From positions 496,001-560,000 of the forward strand of contig JARBJD010000004.1 of assembly GCA_033064195.1 (NCBI GenBank): a DNA stretch of 64,000 nt. The letters run 5' to 3'. This stretch comes from Blattamonas nauphoetae. Lineage: Eukaryota; Preaxostyla; Oxymonadida. The position numbers and the translations under genes were made by a program. Shown here piece after piece: positions 13,701 through 22,550 of the stretch (positions are counted from its first letter, which is position 1; every line of letters starts with the position of its first letter). The notes under the pieces are model-generated. The model saw nothing but the letters and a program-made list of their open reading frames with translations. It had not been told where the DNA came from and did no database searches.

Positions 13701-16700
13701 CGATGTCACTTTCGTTGAGTTATGTGGATGGAAAGTGGACGACAGGATGGCTGGCTGATGGAGAGGATGGGATGTTGATGAACACGAGTTATTCAGTGAC
13801 GAAGATTGCGGATGATGTCAACGAAATGATTCTGAACTTGAAAACTTTCACCACAGCGTTGGGACCGACACTGTCGTCGATTGAACCCGTGACACTGAAG
13901 GATGATGATCTGAACAGCGTTGTTCTGACACTGGAAGGACTTCGAATGCCTCTTTCATCAGTCGTTGCATCTTTTGAACTCATCGTTATTGAAAATGGGA
14001 AAGCGTCAGAAATCACCCTACCTGTTTCGTTCAACACAAATGAGATTGGAAGTGGAGAAGTTGAAGTGTACGAAAGTGGGAAATTGAAGTATTCGACGTC
14101 TTATTCGGTTGTTCGAATGACAAGCGCTGTTGTTTCAGTTTCGATTCCCTCCACTGTGACATTCTCAACGCCAGCAGCACCCACTCGAATCATCTCAGCG
14201 GCATGCGATCTGGACACTAAAACAGGAAAATCAGCGGAGATTGTGCTGTCGGGAGTATCTTTCCCTCAATCGACACCTTTCACATTGACTGTTTTCGAAT
14301 TGGATGACTCGAACGTGAAGACTGGAAACGCGATTGAATTGTCGTCTTCATTCACGTCAGATGGATCTTCGACATCGCACACACTCTCGTCTCTGATCTA
14401 CAAGAATGATGAAGCGAAATTGAAATACGACACATCATATGAAATCACGCAATTGGACATTGTCGGCATCGATACGATTGTGGATAAGCTCGTTCATTTT
14501 TCTGTCCCTCCTGAACCTGCTCGCCTGACAACTGTCACTCTTCCTGAAGTGTATTCTCAGAAACAAACCGAAGTTTCAGTGACTCTCTCTGGAATCAACC
14601 TGTCGGGCACATTCAGCGTGGTTCTCAAAAGCAATCAGAGTGAGACACCAATCAATGTGTCGGTGACCTTTTCAGGTTCATCAGGGATTCTGAAGGGTCT
14701 GTTGTACTCAAAACTCGACCCTTCTTCTGTGAACATGACATACGACACAAAATATGAAATTGTTTCGATGGAAGACAGCAACAAGAAACCAGTGTTTGTG
14801 GAAGCTGGATTGTCGTTCACGACGATGAAAGAGCCGACGAGAGTTGTTTCGGTGTGGATCTCTCGATATGGGAACGACGAGAAAGAGGCAGTTTTGTGGA
14901 TGGATGGAAGAGAGCTGGATGTGGACGAGAAGTATGAAGTGAGTCTGTTTCCTGGGAATGTTGTTGTTTCGATGTCGTTTGCAGATGGGAAGTGGGAGAA
15001 AGTGGTTGGAGTGCGAGGAAGTGATGAGACTGGAACAGGTCTGATTTATGGATTGACATACACAGTGGAAGAAGTTGTGATTTCGAACAGTCAGACGCCA
15101 GTTCATTGTGACGACATCTCGTTTGACGTCAAAATTGAGCCTGCTCGACTCATCAAAACTGACCTGGTTGATGATTTCAGCTACAATTTCTCCACACTCA
15201 CTCTGACCACTCGCCAGCTCATTCCAAACGAGAAATACATTGTTGCTCTCTCGGGAACTCCAATCTCACCATCCAACTCAGATTCTGCTCACACACTCGA
15301 TTTTGAGGTGGATGGAGCACCATCGATCACCAAAGTCCTGAGTCTTTATCCCGTCGCAACACTGCGATTCAACCATCTCTACAAAGTGACATCGATGAAA
15401 CTGAAATCATCGTCCACTCCGATCTTCATCGAATCTGAAGCGTGCTCGTTCTCGACACCAGCTGAACCAGTTCGGATTGTGGATGGAAACGGACGACTGA
15501 ACTCGCCACGAACAGAAGCTGTTGTGACACTGACAGGCCTCGCTCTGAAAGCAGGAACATATTCATTCACTCTCACTCACTCCAACCCTGCGAATTCACG
15601 TACCATCGCTGGAAGTCTGAATTCAGATGGAAATGTTGAATGTAATCACACAGTTGAGGAGGGCAATGCGAATCGTTTGATCTTTGGCGAGACATACACA
15701 ATCACATCAGCCTCTCTGAACGCACAACCAATCCTGTTCAATTCGAACATTCGTGTCAGAATTCCTGATCAGCCTGTGGTGACTAACGCGTCATTCCATT
15801 TCAAGAATTCACTCAACACGACTTGCACAGTGACATTGACCGGATCAGATCTGGATCTGCAAGGGAACTATGTCGTTACTCTTTCTGACAGCCGAACTCT
15901 GACGATCTTCTTCAACGTGTCAGAAAAGGCAGTCTCTCCGGTTCTTCTGATTGGTCGTCCCGGGATGCTTCAGTTCAACACGACTTACACTGTCGTTTCC
16001 ATCAAGAAAGATGGGGATGAGACAGATGTTGTTCACGTTGAAGGGACTGTCTCGTTCGAAACAGGATTGAAACCAACCACCCTCACAATGAGTGTTGATG
16101 AGAAGACTGGAAACAACTCACCTGATTGTGGCGATACTGTGAATCCCTGTTCGTCTGTGGATGTTGCAAGGGACATCGCGTCTGTTCTATCGATCTCAAA
16201 AGTCACACTGAGAATTGTGACGTCAGTTCCTCAGTCTCAACCGTGGACAGTCTCGAAAGATGGATTCCTTATCGTCACGAACGATGAGATAGGTGGACCA
16301 AAATACCGAATACCATCGTCAGCATCGATGGGCGAGGAGGAAGGGTTGATTGTTGTGGACAGTGGGACTCTGGAAATCTGTAACGTCTCCGTCATGATCG
16401 AAAACGGATCTGACTCATTCGTATTCATCGTGGGGCAGGAAGGATCAGTCCGATTGATCAGTTCCACAATCTCAGGCATCGAAAGCACTGGCAATTCTGA
16501 CGAATTGGAAGATGTTTGCAGCTGGTCAAGTGGAATTCTTCGCCTCGTCAATTGCATCACACTCGTCGACACAGTCAAACTCACACATCTTTCGCAGGGA
16601 GCGATCAACATGGATGGCGGATCACTAACCATCGATTCTTCCTCGTTCCGCGACAACACTCCCAATCGCGGATCATTCCCTTCACTCCGCCGGAATATCA

Positions 16701-18169
16701 TCTGCACAGGCTCGGCCACCATCACGATTGACAATCAGTTGGGAGGAGATGGATCGAAAGAGCATCCATCGCCGTGGATTTCGCCGAATGATTGCAACAT
16801 GACAGGAGAGGACGCGAAGCCAGACACGCCCATGTTCATCCCAACTCTGTCAAACGATTCGACGAGTACACTGAACAAGAAGAACAAGGCGTTCTCGATT
16901 GATGTGAAGGGATCGACACTGATTCCGTGTGGATTGTGGTTGGAGATTGTGGAAGTGAATAAAGATAAAACTGAAGGGACATCGGAAAGAGTCAAATTGA
17001 CATCTGATTCGTGCTCGTCCATCTCAGAGTCATCAATCTCTCTTGAAATCGAGCAGTCTCTCCTCTCGTCTCTGAAAGACAATCTGGAATGGCGTGGTCG
17101 ATTGGTTTTCGGGAACAACGTGACATCAGACTCATCATTTGTGATCCAAAAGAGTTCTGCTAATCGAATCTCGCAATCAGTTCAGGACAACATGAAATGG
17201 TGGCTTCCTCTGGTGATTGTCCTCGTCTCTTTTGCACTCATCGTGATCATCATTGTTATCGTCTGTTACCGACGTCGCAAATCTGCCACGATCCAAAAGA
17301 AGGACACAGCGAGCACAGAGCTGGATGCTGAGATCGTCGAAAAGATGGATGAAGCCGAAAATCACGACAGTTTGAATCAGATCGTCTCGGCCTCTCATCG
17401 ACAGGTCAACCTCCACGGCATTGTTGCACAACCAATCTCATTGGGAGAATCAACTCTCAACTACGATAAAGGTCCATCAACCAGCGTTGAAGCGGTGGAA
17501 GTGTTGGTGTGTGGAGAAACGAGCAAAGTGGAGATTGTTTCGAAGAATGAGACGCTGTTCGAGAGACTACACGGGCAGAACAAGCAGAAAGTGGATGCTG
17601 TAGCAATTGGGAAGGAGATTGTGAAGGGTCTTCGTCAACTGAACAAAGCGGAACTGCTCTCTGTGGCGCTGGCGAAGTGGACGCCACACTGGATTCTGCT
17701 GGATGGGATGGATCGAGTGTGCATTCGTCTGAACGAAGACGCAGGATTGCATATGGATCGGAGTGGGAAGCAGACCGCGATTGATGATGGGGAACGATGG
17801 CGAGCGCCTGAGCAGTCGAACGGACAGCTGGCTCAGAACGAGGAACGGGTTGCAGTTTTTCGGCTCGGCCTGGTCTTGTTGGAAATGAGGACGGGTGTGA
17901 TTCCCTTCGGGGAGCTTGATGGGACGAATGCGTCTCGCCAGCTGTGTGCGGGTCTTCTGCCTCCACACAGCAACGTCGACGAAGACTTCATGTCGATTGT
18001 GCGCGAATGCCTGACAATCAATCCGAACGATCGACCTCTGTTGATGGAAGTTGAGGACAAGCTGGAACAATATGCATTGTCGAGAAAGCTGGAGGAGAAG
18101 ACACAAACCGCTTCTGGTGGAAAGACTGAGGCACTCCAATCTCGGCCAACAGTGGAGTTCACACATTGA
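4751..18169 (+). CDS. giant beta-helix / repeat surface protein with membrane span and C-terminal pseudokinase
   Basis: One uninterrupted 4472-residue ORF, ATG to TGA. Residues 1-16 form a signal peptide (MQMLLFICHILLCHGA). Residues ~340-505 carry Pmp-like beta-helix motifs with the pattern C-F-x-x-C followed by GGA (CTFEGCVSDFEGGGAI, CSFHSCGADIMGGALF, CFFVDSVAYSNSGGA). Residues ~550-3780 are built of Ig/IPT-like modules of ~100 residues, many starting PTRI, PARI or PARL. A second beta-helix-like part follows (~3780-4030). Residues ~4148-4172 are a membrane span (WWLPLVIVLVSFALIVIIIV) followed by basic residues. The cytosolic end (~4264-4455) resembles a kinase C-lobe: PHWILLD at the catalytic-loop position without HRD, then RWRAPEQ, a FRLGLVLLEM helix and INPNDRP. 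The N-lobe is largely missing, so activity is unlikely. Predicted role: cell-surface adhesion or recognition with an inside signalling platform; this is inference. A partial paralogue lies at 60781-64000. Confidence 0.9.
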   Translation: MQMLLFICHILLCHGAQWVSLEKLLDEQSYSLNSNDLAESRKLSIPSGHFHVASYTISSSTLILEGTNETEFHVESVRPIRNSKSTQDNMGTDILAQTSNTMFIISNSTASLSHISFDCSAMRSSLATFDSSSVTIRSSQILSNVECSPMIVENTGEGRESCVTIHDCSHWSSTSPSLLPFVSFARSLLSPSIDQHASLGLDSVCILGCGLSLTNTNLVLGSGPLFSFGPVKSDDSNIPSISTTLSASSLTNTTSPSPSRPSPSRSCGGWSQRVCGCSVMKSTNHLYGTTINDMNRGGSLLSHNTSFTHCHTPSRSSTNTQIDYDGQHFTESLPVSVYSSPTHIFTFCTFEGCVSDFEGGGAISVRTSGVNLQVKQCSFHSCGADIMGGALFMENPSDLSSQLFLSESSFAECWTGMFGGSVYADCPSLSISHCFFVDSVAYSNSGGATYLVGIDSSATNVVSDCLFDSCRLEYASDEFDGGGAVNLNDCDAQLSSLQFRGCSAASATGHDVYVNYDEFHPDSVEFCETTSPGASRFMARLSGESSLTDLSNLLTKPETPISVIELSEEHDSSTATFTLTLSNSITGDVLILLSNEDGSRIPGAGQAPNIGRVLKFTFSDIGTSTFTGPVGETKLFQLPLSDYKIVNAYLNGHLFTDKRVSSASCDLDSSRVAVDIVFSGLNIPSGAHTITLNNSITLTATFTLAESGQSIGTVKTSIWKSDDELKENCVYAVTSVTSQDEPNTLIVPGGSFTVPVIPPILKASCRIGSGTNHAWIQLTGLNITAGTFSVKLKDVDFSFVVTFSAQKDENGQKQSTEASVCLFGEESKLTFDKEYTLESLTDQSTSTNLDLRGMIITFSTPQATDRIVEIGTMDFTGNQKDEVSVSLSGADLTGSEYFITTSPSSDLNDNKLSATFSGQSGTLVGRVYSAIGNAVPLKFGQTYEILSITHTNNQPILLVPLSFSVPTEPARIESTSSALNGPKTEVTVTLTGRELFSATMTVKLTNPNTNRVFTSSLSFVDTTSCTVTFPAAQTETDAELAFGVSYDVVSTESSDGKKSFVVNTGVKVSVPSAPIIDSITSSLSPNCTHFEIVFGGTSLPTSGSLIATISPSITLPLSYENGKWTTGWLADGEDGMLMNTSYSVTKIADDVNEMILNMKTFTTALGPTLSSIEPVTLKDDDLNSVVLTLEGLRMPLSSVVASFDLNVVESEGTTEEITIPVSFSTNEIGSGEVEVYESGKLKYSTSYSVVRMTSAVVSVSIPSAVTFTTPAAPTRIISATCDLDTKTGKSAEIVLSGVSFPQSTPFTLTVFELNEASEKTGNAIELSSSFTSDGSSTSHTLSSLIYGNASAKLEYQKSYEITKLDIIGIDSIVDKLVHFSISPEPARLTTVTLPEVYSQKQTEVSVTLSGINLSGTFSVVLKSNQSETPINVSVTFSGSSGILKGMLYSKLDPSSVNMTYDTKYEIVSMEDTSKKPVFVEAGLSYTTMKEPTRVVSVWISRYGNDEKEAVLWMDGRELDVDEKYEVSLFPGNVVVSMSFADGKWEKVVGLRGSDEIGTGLIYGLTYTVDEVVISNSQTPVHCDDISFVVQVEPARIISTSPALNGAKTSVNVTLNGRALFSATMSVKLTNPNSNREFTSSLSFVDTTSCTVTFPVAQTETDAELAFGVSYDVVSIESSDGKKSFVVNTGVKVSVPSAPIIDSITSSLSPNCTHFEIVFGGIFLPSIGSFVASISPSMSLSLSYVDGKWTTGWLADGEDGMLMNTSYSVTKIADDVNEMILNLKTFTTALGPTLSSIEPVTLKDDDLNSVVLTLEGLRMPLSSVVASFELIVIENGKASEITLPVSFNTNEIGSGEVEVYESGKLKYSTSYSVVRMTSAVVSVSIPSTVTFSTPAAPTRIISAACDLDTKTGKSAEIVLSGVSFPQSTPFTLTVFELDDSNVKTGNAIELSSSFTSDGSSTSHTLSSLIYKNDEAKLKYDTSYEITQLDIVGIDTIVDNLVHFSVPPEPARLTTVTLPEVYSQKQTEVSVTLSGINLSGTFSVVLKSNQSETPINVSVTFSDSSAGDLKGILYSKLDPSPVNMTYDTKYEIVSMEDTNKKPVFVEAGLSFTTMKEPTRVVSVWISRYGNDEKEAVLWMDGRELDVDEKYEVSLFPGNVVVSMSFADGKWEKVVGLRGSDEIGTGLIYGLTYTVDEVVISNSQTPVHCDDISFVVQVEPARIISTSPALNGAKTSVNVTLNGRALFSATMSVKLTNPNSNREFTSSLSFVDTTSCTVTFPVAQTETDAELAFGVSYDVVSIESSDGKKSFVVNTGVKVSVPSAPIIDSITSSLSPNCTHFEIVFGGTSLPTSGSLIATISPSMSLSLSYVDGKWTTGWLADGEDGMLMNTSYSVTKVASGENEMILNLKTFTTPLGPTLSSIEPVTLKDDDPNSVVLTLEGLRMPLSSVVASFDLNVVESEGTTEEITIPVSFSTNEIGSGEVEVYESGKLKYSTSYSVVRMTSAVVSVSIPSAVTFTTPAAPTRIISATCDLDTKTGKSAEIVLSGVSFPQSTPFTLTVFELNEASEKTGNAIELSSSFTSDGSSTSHTLSSLIYGNASAKLEYQKSYEITKLDIIGIDSIVDKLVHFSISPEPARLTTVTLPEVYSQKQTEVSVTLSGINLSGTFSVVLKSNQSETPINVSVTFSGSSGILKGLLYSKLDPSSVNMTYDTKYEIVSMEDTSKKPVFVEAGLSYTTMKEPTRVVSVWISRYGNDEKEAVLWMDGRELDVDEKYEVSLFPGNVVVSMSFADGKWEKVVGLRGSDETGTGLIYGLTYTVDEVVISNSQTPVHCDDISFVVQVEPARIISTSPALNGAKTSVNVTLNGRALFSATMSVKLTNPNSNREFTSSLSFVDTTSCTVTFPVAQTETDAELAFGVSYDVVSIESSDGKKSFVVNTGVKVSVPSAPIIDSITSSLSPNCTHFEIVFGGIFLPSIGSFVASISPSMSLSLSYVDGKWTTGWLADGEDGMLMNTSYSVTKIADDVNEMILNLKTFTTALGPTLSSIEPVTLKDDDLNSVVLTLEGLRMPLSSVVASFELIVIENGKASEITLPVSFNTNEIGSGEVEVYESGKLKYSTSYSVVRMTSAVVSVSIPSTVTFSTPAAPTRIISAACDLDTKTGKSAEIVLSGVSFPQSTPFTLTVFELDDSNVKTGNAIELSSSFTSDGSSTSHTLSSLIYKNDEAKLKYDTSYEITQLDIVGIDTIVDKLVHFSVPPEPARLTTVTLPEVYSQKQTEVSVTLSGINLSGTFSVVLKSNQSETPINVSVTFSGSSGILKGLLYSKLDPSSVNMTYDTKYEIVSMEDSNKKPVFVEAGLSFTTMKEPTRVVSVWISRYGNDEKEAVLWMDGRELDVDEKYEVSLFPGNVVVSMSFADGKWEKVVGVRGSDETGTGLIYGLTYTVEEVVISNSQTPVHCDDISFDVKIEPARLIKTDLVDDFSYNFSTLTLTTRQLIPNEKYIVALSGTPISPSNSDSAHTLDFEVDGAPSITKVLSLYPVATLRFNHLYKVTSMKLKSSSTPIFIESEACSFSTPAEPVRIVDGNGRLNSPRTEAVVTLTGLALKAGTYSFTLTHSNPANSRTIAGSLNSDGNVECNHTVEEGNANRLIFGETYTITSASLNAQPILFNSNIRVRIPDQPVVTNASFHFKNSLNTTCTVTLTGSDLDLQGNYVVTLSDSRTLTIFFNVSEKAVSPVLLIGRPGMLQFNTTYTVVSIKKDGDETDVVHVEGTVSFETGLKPTTLTMSVDEKTGNNSPDCGDTVNPCSSVDVARDIASVLSISKVTLRIVTSVPQSQPWTVSKDGFLIVTNDEIGGPKYRIPSSASMGEEEGLIVVDSGTLEICNVSVMIENGSDSFVFIVGQEGSVRLISSTISGIESTGNSDELEDVCSWSSGILRLVNCITLVDTVKLTHLSQGAINMDGGSLTIDSSSFRDNTPNRGSFPSLRRNIICTGSATITIDNQLGGDGSKEHPSPWISPNDCNMTGEDAKPDTPMFIPTLSNDSTSTLNKKNKAFSIDVKGSTLIPCGLWLEIVEVNKDKTEGTSERVKLTSDSCSSISESSISLEIEQSLLSSLKDNLEWRGRLVFGNNVTSDSSFVIQKSSANRISQSVQDNMKWWLPLVIVLVSFALIVIIIVIVCYRRRKSATIQKKDTASTELDAEIVEKMDEAENHDSLNQIVSASHRQVNLHGIVAQPISLGESTLNYDKGPSTSVEAVEVLVCGETSKVEIVSKNETLFERLHGQNKQKVDAVAIGKEIVKGLRQLNKAELLSVALAKWTPHWILLDGMDRVCIRLNEDAGLHMDRSGKQTAIDDGERWRAPEQSNGQLAQNEERVAVFRLGLVLLEMRTGVIPFGELDGTNASRQLCAGLLPPHSNVDEDFMSIVRECLTINPNDRPLLMEVEDKLEQYALSRKLEEKTQTASGGKTEALQSRPTVEFTH
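7652..15136 (+). repeat. nested in-frame tandem duplication in the giant gene (4 x ~1872 bp = 2 x ~3744 bp)
   Basis: The same landmark (GA[G/A]CC[T/A]GCTCGA) recurs at 7652, 9524, 11396, 13268 and 15137, giving a 1872-bp period (the last unit is one codon shorter). Each unit encodes six Ig/IPT-like modules of ~104 residues. Units 1 and 3 are almost identical to each other, as are units 2 and 4, while 1 and 2 differ at many sites. The most recent event was therefore a duplication of a two-unit 3744-bp block. The reading frame is kept throughout. Confidence 0.93.
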
Positions 18170-19145
18170 TTGGTGGACAACACATGATCATTGGATATTT
18201 ATGAGTTTTCTTTGAATCATGTCACGTTTCAATCGTCGAACTTTCAGTTTGGGAGTTCTGACGTTCTCAATTTCTTTTCTCAACTATTCAATTTACATAC
18301 ATTTGCATTTCTGACTCAACTGACTTCTCTCCCGTCTCTTCCACCACTTTTCGTTGCTTTTCTTGCTTCTCATGCCATCCTCTTCCTTCTGAACCATTCC
18401 CGCCCACTTCGATGAGACCATCCGCCTCACAATATTCTCCACGTCACACTGGCGAGAGGAGGAAACACCATCCTCTCCCGGCTGGTCTCGTCGATGCTGG
18501 TCGTCTATCAATTCACGCGGTTCACACGTCACTCGTGCATGACATCTAGTAGTCTTTCTTCTCTCTCTACATACACACCCACAGTAGTCTTCCTTGCTGT
18601 CGTTTCTCTATCGATGTCTTCGTTCTCTTTGTCATACCTGACAATCTGCAGTCATTTCACACAAACCTTCCTTTTTTCTTTTTTTCGTTTCTTGCCTCTT
18701 CTCCAGACTTCTGGGACCATTCGTCTCTTTTGTGCGTCAACAGACAGTTTTGCTGACTGGATGTTCGCGACAACAGAAATGAATGCCTTTAGTTGCTTTA
18801 TCATCCAAATTCATTCATTCCGCTTGAATTTGCTCAGCTTTTGGATCCTTGACTCAACTCGCATCTCACTCACAGTCACATTCTGGGTGTGCCTGCTTAG
18901 GCCCCACTCTTTTTCGTGATCCCTTTCATGGGACCGAACAAAGACACTATCATCACATATTCACAGTTTGGTTTGACACAATGAGATATTGTCGGTGTCC
19001 AAATGAATCAAAAGAAGGTTGTGGTGTGAGATAAAAAGGTGAAACAATTCGCTGAAATCTTGAATGAGTCAATGAAAATAGAACTTTGAAAGGATGCCAG
19101 TTTTCCCAGTAGCTTCATCGCAGACACGAAATCCAACGAGGTTCA
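18170..19145. other. intergenic region, no supported gene
   Basis: 976 bp between convergent genes (the giant gene on plus, an orphan gene on minus). It is T-rich at the start and holds only short ORFs without recognisable protein character. I see no RNA gene or clear repeat. Confidence 0.6.
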
Positions 19146-21930
19146 TCATCTCCTGTTCAATCCCAGTCGAAGTGAGCGGAGGAGGCCAGAGACGATGCGG
19201 AGTCCTGCTTCGTAGTCCTCCAACTTCGACGACTGCGACACCGACGAGATCACAACACTCAGAGTGCCCATCCGACACAGAATGCGGTGGACAGCTGGGC
19301 CGGTGTTGGCGACGATGTTGGAAAGGGCGAGGAGAGTGAGCGAGACGAAGACAGGGAAAGGCGAGCTGTGAGAAAGATTGAAGATAGATGGGAGGAAACA
19401 ATCAGAGGAGAAAACGAGATAGCAAAGAAAAAGAAAAAAAAAGTGATTTCCGAGTTCGGCATACAAGCAATCGACGAGCAGTCGCCTGATAAAAGTGTGA
19501 AGTTCTCGTCTGTCGAGATAATCAACTAGGAAGAGTAGAAAAAAGAGAAAGACACACATTTCCAGTGTCCCATCCGAGCAACAATGCACAGCCACTCCAA
19601 ATGTCTTGACGGACCGAAGATCCCATCATCGATTGAATTGATGTGCCATAGTCTCCGACCAACGCCAGAGTCTTTCAATCTGACCAGCTCGTGAGTCGTG
19701 ACTCTTCGGTTGGAGAGAGTGGAGGGTGTGAGAAACCGAAGGAGTGGACTGTCGAATTTTTTCGGAAGCCACGTGTTGGTCAGATGCAGCCATCGAATTG
19801 TTGCTGCCAATCCGAATTGTTCTGTTGTGATGCTGCCTCTGGGGGTGAGAGGAGAGAAGAGAGATTGAAAGATGTGTTGGAAGAGTTGTCCATCTCCGAA
19901 CGGCGAGCAGAAATTGACGTAGTCAGTGTAGATAATAAAGTTTAGAACGTCCGGGGGTTGAGATGCGATGCGGAAGGTGAGTAATGAGTCCAAAAATCTG
20001 CCAAACTGTGGGGGAGGGTGAGCAGCGTAGAGAACTAAAGTTGACTCGTCCATTTCTATTGATTTGGCGAAGTTGGAGCGGAGAATGTGGACTGTTTGGC
20101 CAGATTGCTCGCGGTTGTCTTGCATCATCGTCGCGATATCTATGTGCCAGAGGTGAGAAATGAAGAAAGGGTGGAGAAGGACGAGGAGGGAGTTGGTGTT
20201 GAAGTGATTGTTTTCCACTCCCATGTTCAGAACAATAAGTTGGTCGTCGAAGCTGTCTTCAGAGCGATGGCGAATAAAACGCTCCAAAATGAGATGTGAC
20301 AAAGGGCTCGTACCCAAGTCTCGGTGGATTGGGATTCTGAAGTGGTTCATTGCACCCATTTCGACGTGGTGGGTTGGGGTGGCAGCATAGAGTGTGGAGA
20401 TGCGTGGAGGGAGTGTTTGGTTGAGAGTGATCGAAAAAACGATGATTGACGTGAAAAGAGACGTGAGGAAGTCTGAGTCTCTCGAGTTGCTGAATTTTGC
20501 TATTTCTTCGTGGGTAAGGGAGAAAAGACCGTAATTTTCCACCAATCGACCAACAACCTCTTTTGGGTCGAAAATATCCAAACTACAGCGATTTCGGAAC
20601 AGAATAACAGCGTCACGAACGAATGCCATCTGGGCAAGTCGAACATTGTAGTCCATTGTCTTGAAATGCGAGACGTCCCTCCAATTCACAGCAGAAAATG
20701 AGAAAGTCTCCGGATTACTTCGCATTGCACGACCGAGCACAAAGATCAGGAAAACAGCCTGGTAGATGTGTTGAGCGAGAAATGCATCTTTCAGATTATC
20801 CAAAATGCGTTGTTGGAGCGAATCATCAATGAAGCTTATGTAGAGAACGGCAAGAAGGATGAAGGATTTCTGACAACAAGGTTCATCACTTCCACCGAGA
20901 CATGCACAGAGTGAGTCAATGAAACTGTCGGTAAGATCAATATGGTCGACACGACAAGTTTCCTGGAGAATGAATAAACATTTTTGGAGATTCTCATCAA
21001 TTTTGCTGTCGTCAATTGAATCGAAGAGTGTGTGGTCGAATTTTTCTTTTTCGTTGAGTCGAGATGTGTCGATGGTAAAAACCAGAGAGAGGGAAAAACT
21101 CGATGAAAACATGTGCTTTCCCGAAGTTTCTGGAATCGAGGGAGATAATTGAAGTTGAGACGGAGATGTCGAATAGACGCAAATTTCCGATTCCTGCCAG
21201 TCGGTTGGTAAATCGGGGGAGAGCCTTTCTTCTTGTGAACTGACTAAGCCAATAATCCAGTCAGTGGAAGCGGAAATAGTAGCTGGGTCCGAATCGGAGA
21301 ACACGTTGTCACCAGAGGGCGAGAGTGTCTGTAGGACTTTCTCTTTTCCGTTGAGTCGAGATGTGTCGATACCAAAATCCTGAGAGAGGGACAAGTTCGA
21401 GGAAATCATGTGCTTTCCAGTAGCTCTTGAGAAGATCTGGTGGAGAGAAGTCACTATTTGCCTTTCTTCCTCTGTTTGTCGTAAGAGTTTTGATTTCTCA
21501 TCCTCTGGTGCGATGTCAGGGATGTGATTTGTTGTTCCAAGAGGAACCAGTGAGACATGAACCGTGGAAACTGAAGTGTGGTTAATGTGTGGTTCGTGCA
21601 AAGTTTCGCCTGGAATCGAGAGAGACATAGGATTCGGAGTCAGAATTTGAAGGGATCCTGTCATTTTCGATTCCAATGACCGTTTGATTGTGGTTTCAGA
21701 TCGCATTTTATCAGGTAAGATTGTCATGCTGTGGATATCTTCACTATTCCAACGTGGTTCTGATTGCAACAATACTGCTGATGCTTCTGCATGGGACGAC
21801 ACAGTTTCTGCTTCAGAATTAGGATTTTCGCTTGAATGAGGGATGATTGAGTCGTTGAATTTTTCTTCTTCTTGTTTCCGTGAGCGTTTCGATCTGTCAC
21901 TCCGGCTTCCGGTTCTTGGGTCTTGCCAAA
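19146..21930 (-). CDS. uncharacterised protein, ARM-like C-terminal part; 5' end unresolved
   Basis: The main exon runs from about 21930 to 19558. A 32-bp intron (19557-19526), a 61-bp exon (19525-19465), a 99-bp intron (19464-19366) and a last exon (19365-19146, stop TGA) follow, and phases agree at both junctions. The C-terminal residues (LTLLALSNIVANTGPAVHR) resemble an ARM/HEAT helix. The central part has many hydrophobic helices (for example CCQKSFILLAVLYISFIDDS) but no domain I can name. Residues near the start (SENPNSEAETVSSHAEAS) resemble the last exon of the gene at 27782-30549 (SEDQNSEAKTASFHAE), so the two are related by duplication or exon sharing. No in-frame ATG is found upstream before a stop, so a further 5' exon or a different start is likely. 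Confidence 0.65.
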
Positions 21931-22280
21931 TTGAGGTAAGGTTAGATCGTTGGTGTTTTGCGAATTTAGGTTAATGTTGAAGGAAAACAAGTTTCGAAAA
22001 TGAGATAGGAGAAACAAGGGACAGTATTTGAAGTGAAAGCTGTTGTGAGGTCTGAATTTGCTGATGATCGGAGTGAATCATGGGTTCGCTTGGAGTAGAT
22101 CTCACCAACGATAGCTGAACTACGATCACTAAATCATTGATTCAACTAGAGAAGCTCTGAACTGCAGTTTTGTGGAACAGGGAAAAACTGAAATGGAGTT
22201 AAAAGAATGAGTGGTCTGATCGCACCCTTTATTCCTTGTTACAAGACCCAAGAACCGGAAGTCGGAGTGACAGATATCTT
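21893..22280. repeat. ~35-bp inverted repeat pair enclosing ~310 bp
   Basis: The segment CTTCCGGTTCTTGGGTCTTG on plus near 21910-21929 returns inverted near 22244-22263 with one or two changes, and the match extends to about 35 bp on both arms. The left arm overlaps the 5' part of the gene at 19146-21930 and the right arm overlaps a duplicated fragment of that gene. No target-site duplication is visible. It may mark an inverted local duplication. Confidence 0.55.
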
Positions 22281-22550
22281 ATCCTCCAGTGCGATTTCTG
22301 GAATGAGATTGTTGTTTTCAAGAGTAACTGAAGAGATATTAACTGTGGGAGCTGAAGCGTGAGAGATCTGTGGTTCTTGCAAGGCTTCATCTGGAATCTG
22401 GGGAGCCGTTGGAAGCTGAGACGGAATTGGACGATATTCGGTCTTTGTTGATTCCAATGACAATTTAGCTGTGGATTGAGATCGATTTTCATCATCCTTG
22501 TTTATGATGTTAACTTGTCCTGTCCTCCTCGCTTTTTGTCCTCCCTCCAC
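22239..22550 (-). pseudogene. duplicated fragment of the 19.1-21.9 kb gene
   Basis: A 103-codon minus-strand ORF whose residues follow those of the neighbouring gene around 21490-21720: LSLESTKTEYRPIPSQLP against RSLESKMTGSLQILTPNP, then PDEALQEPQISHASAPTVN against PGETLHEPHINHTSVSTVH. The match ends on both sides without the rest of the gene. I read it as a diverged tandem fragment, probably not a gene of its own, although it could be an exon of a longer 5' part. Confidence 0.5.

Noticed and set aside
9039-15106. Repeated minus-strand ORFs of 132 and 156 codons
   Set aside because: They recur only because the plus-strand repeat units recur; their sequence is antisense to the Ig/IPT-like modules.
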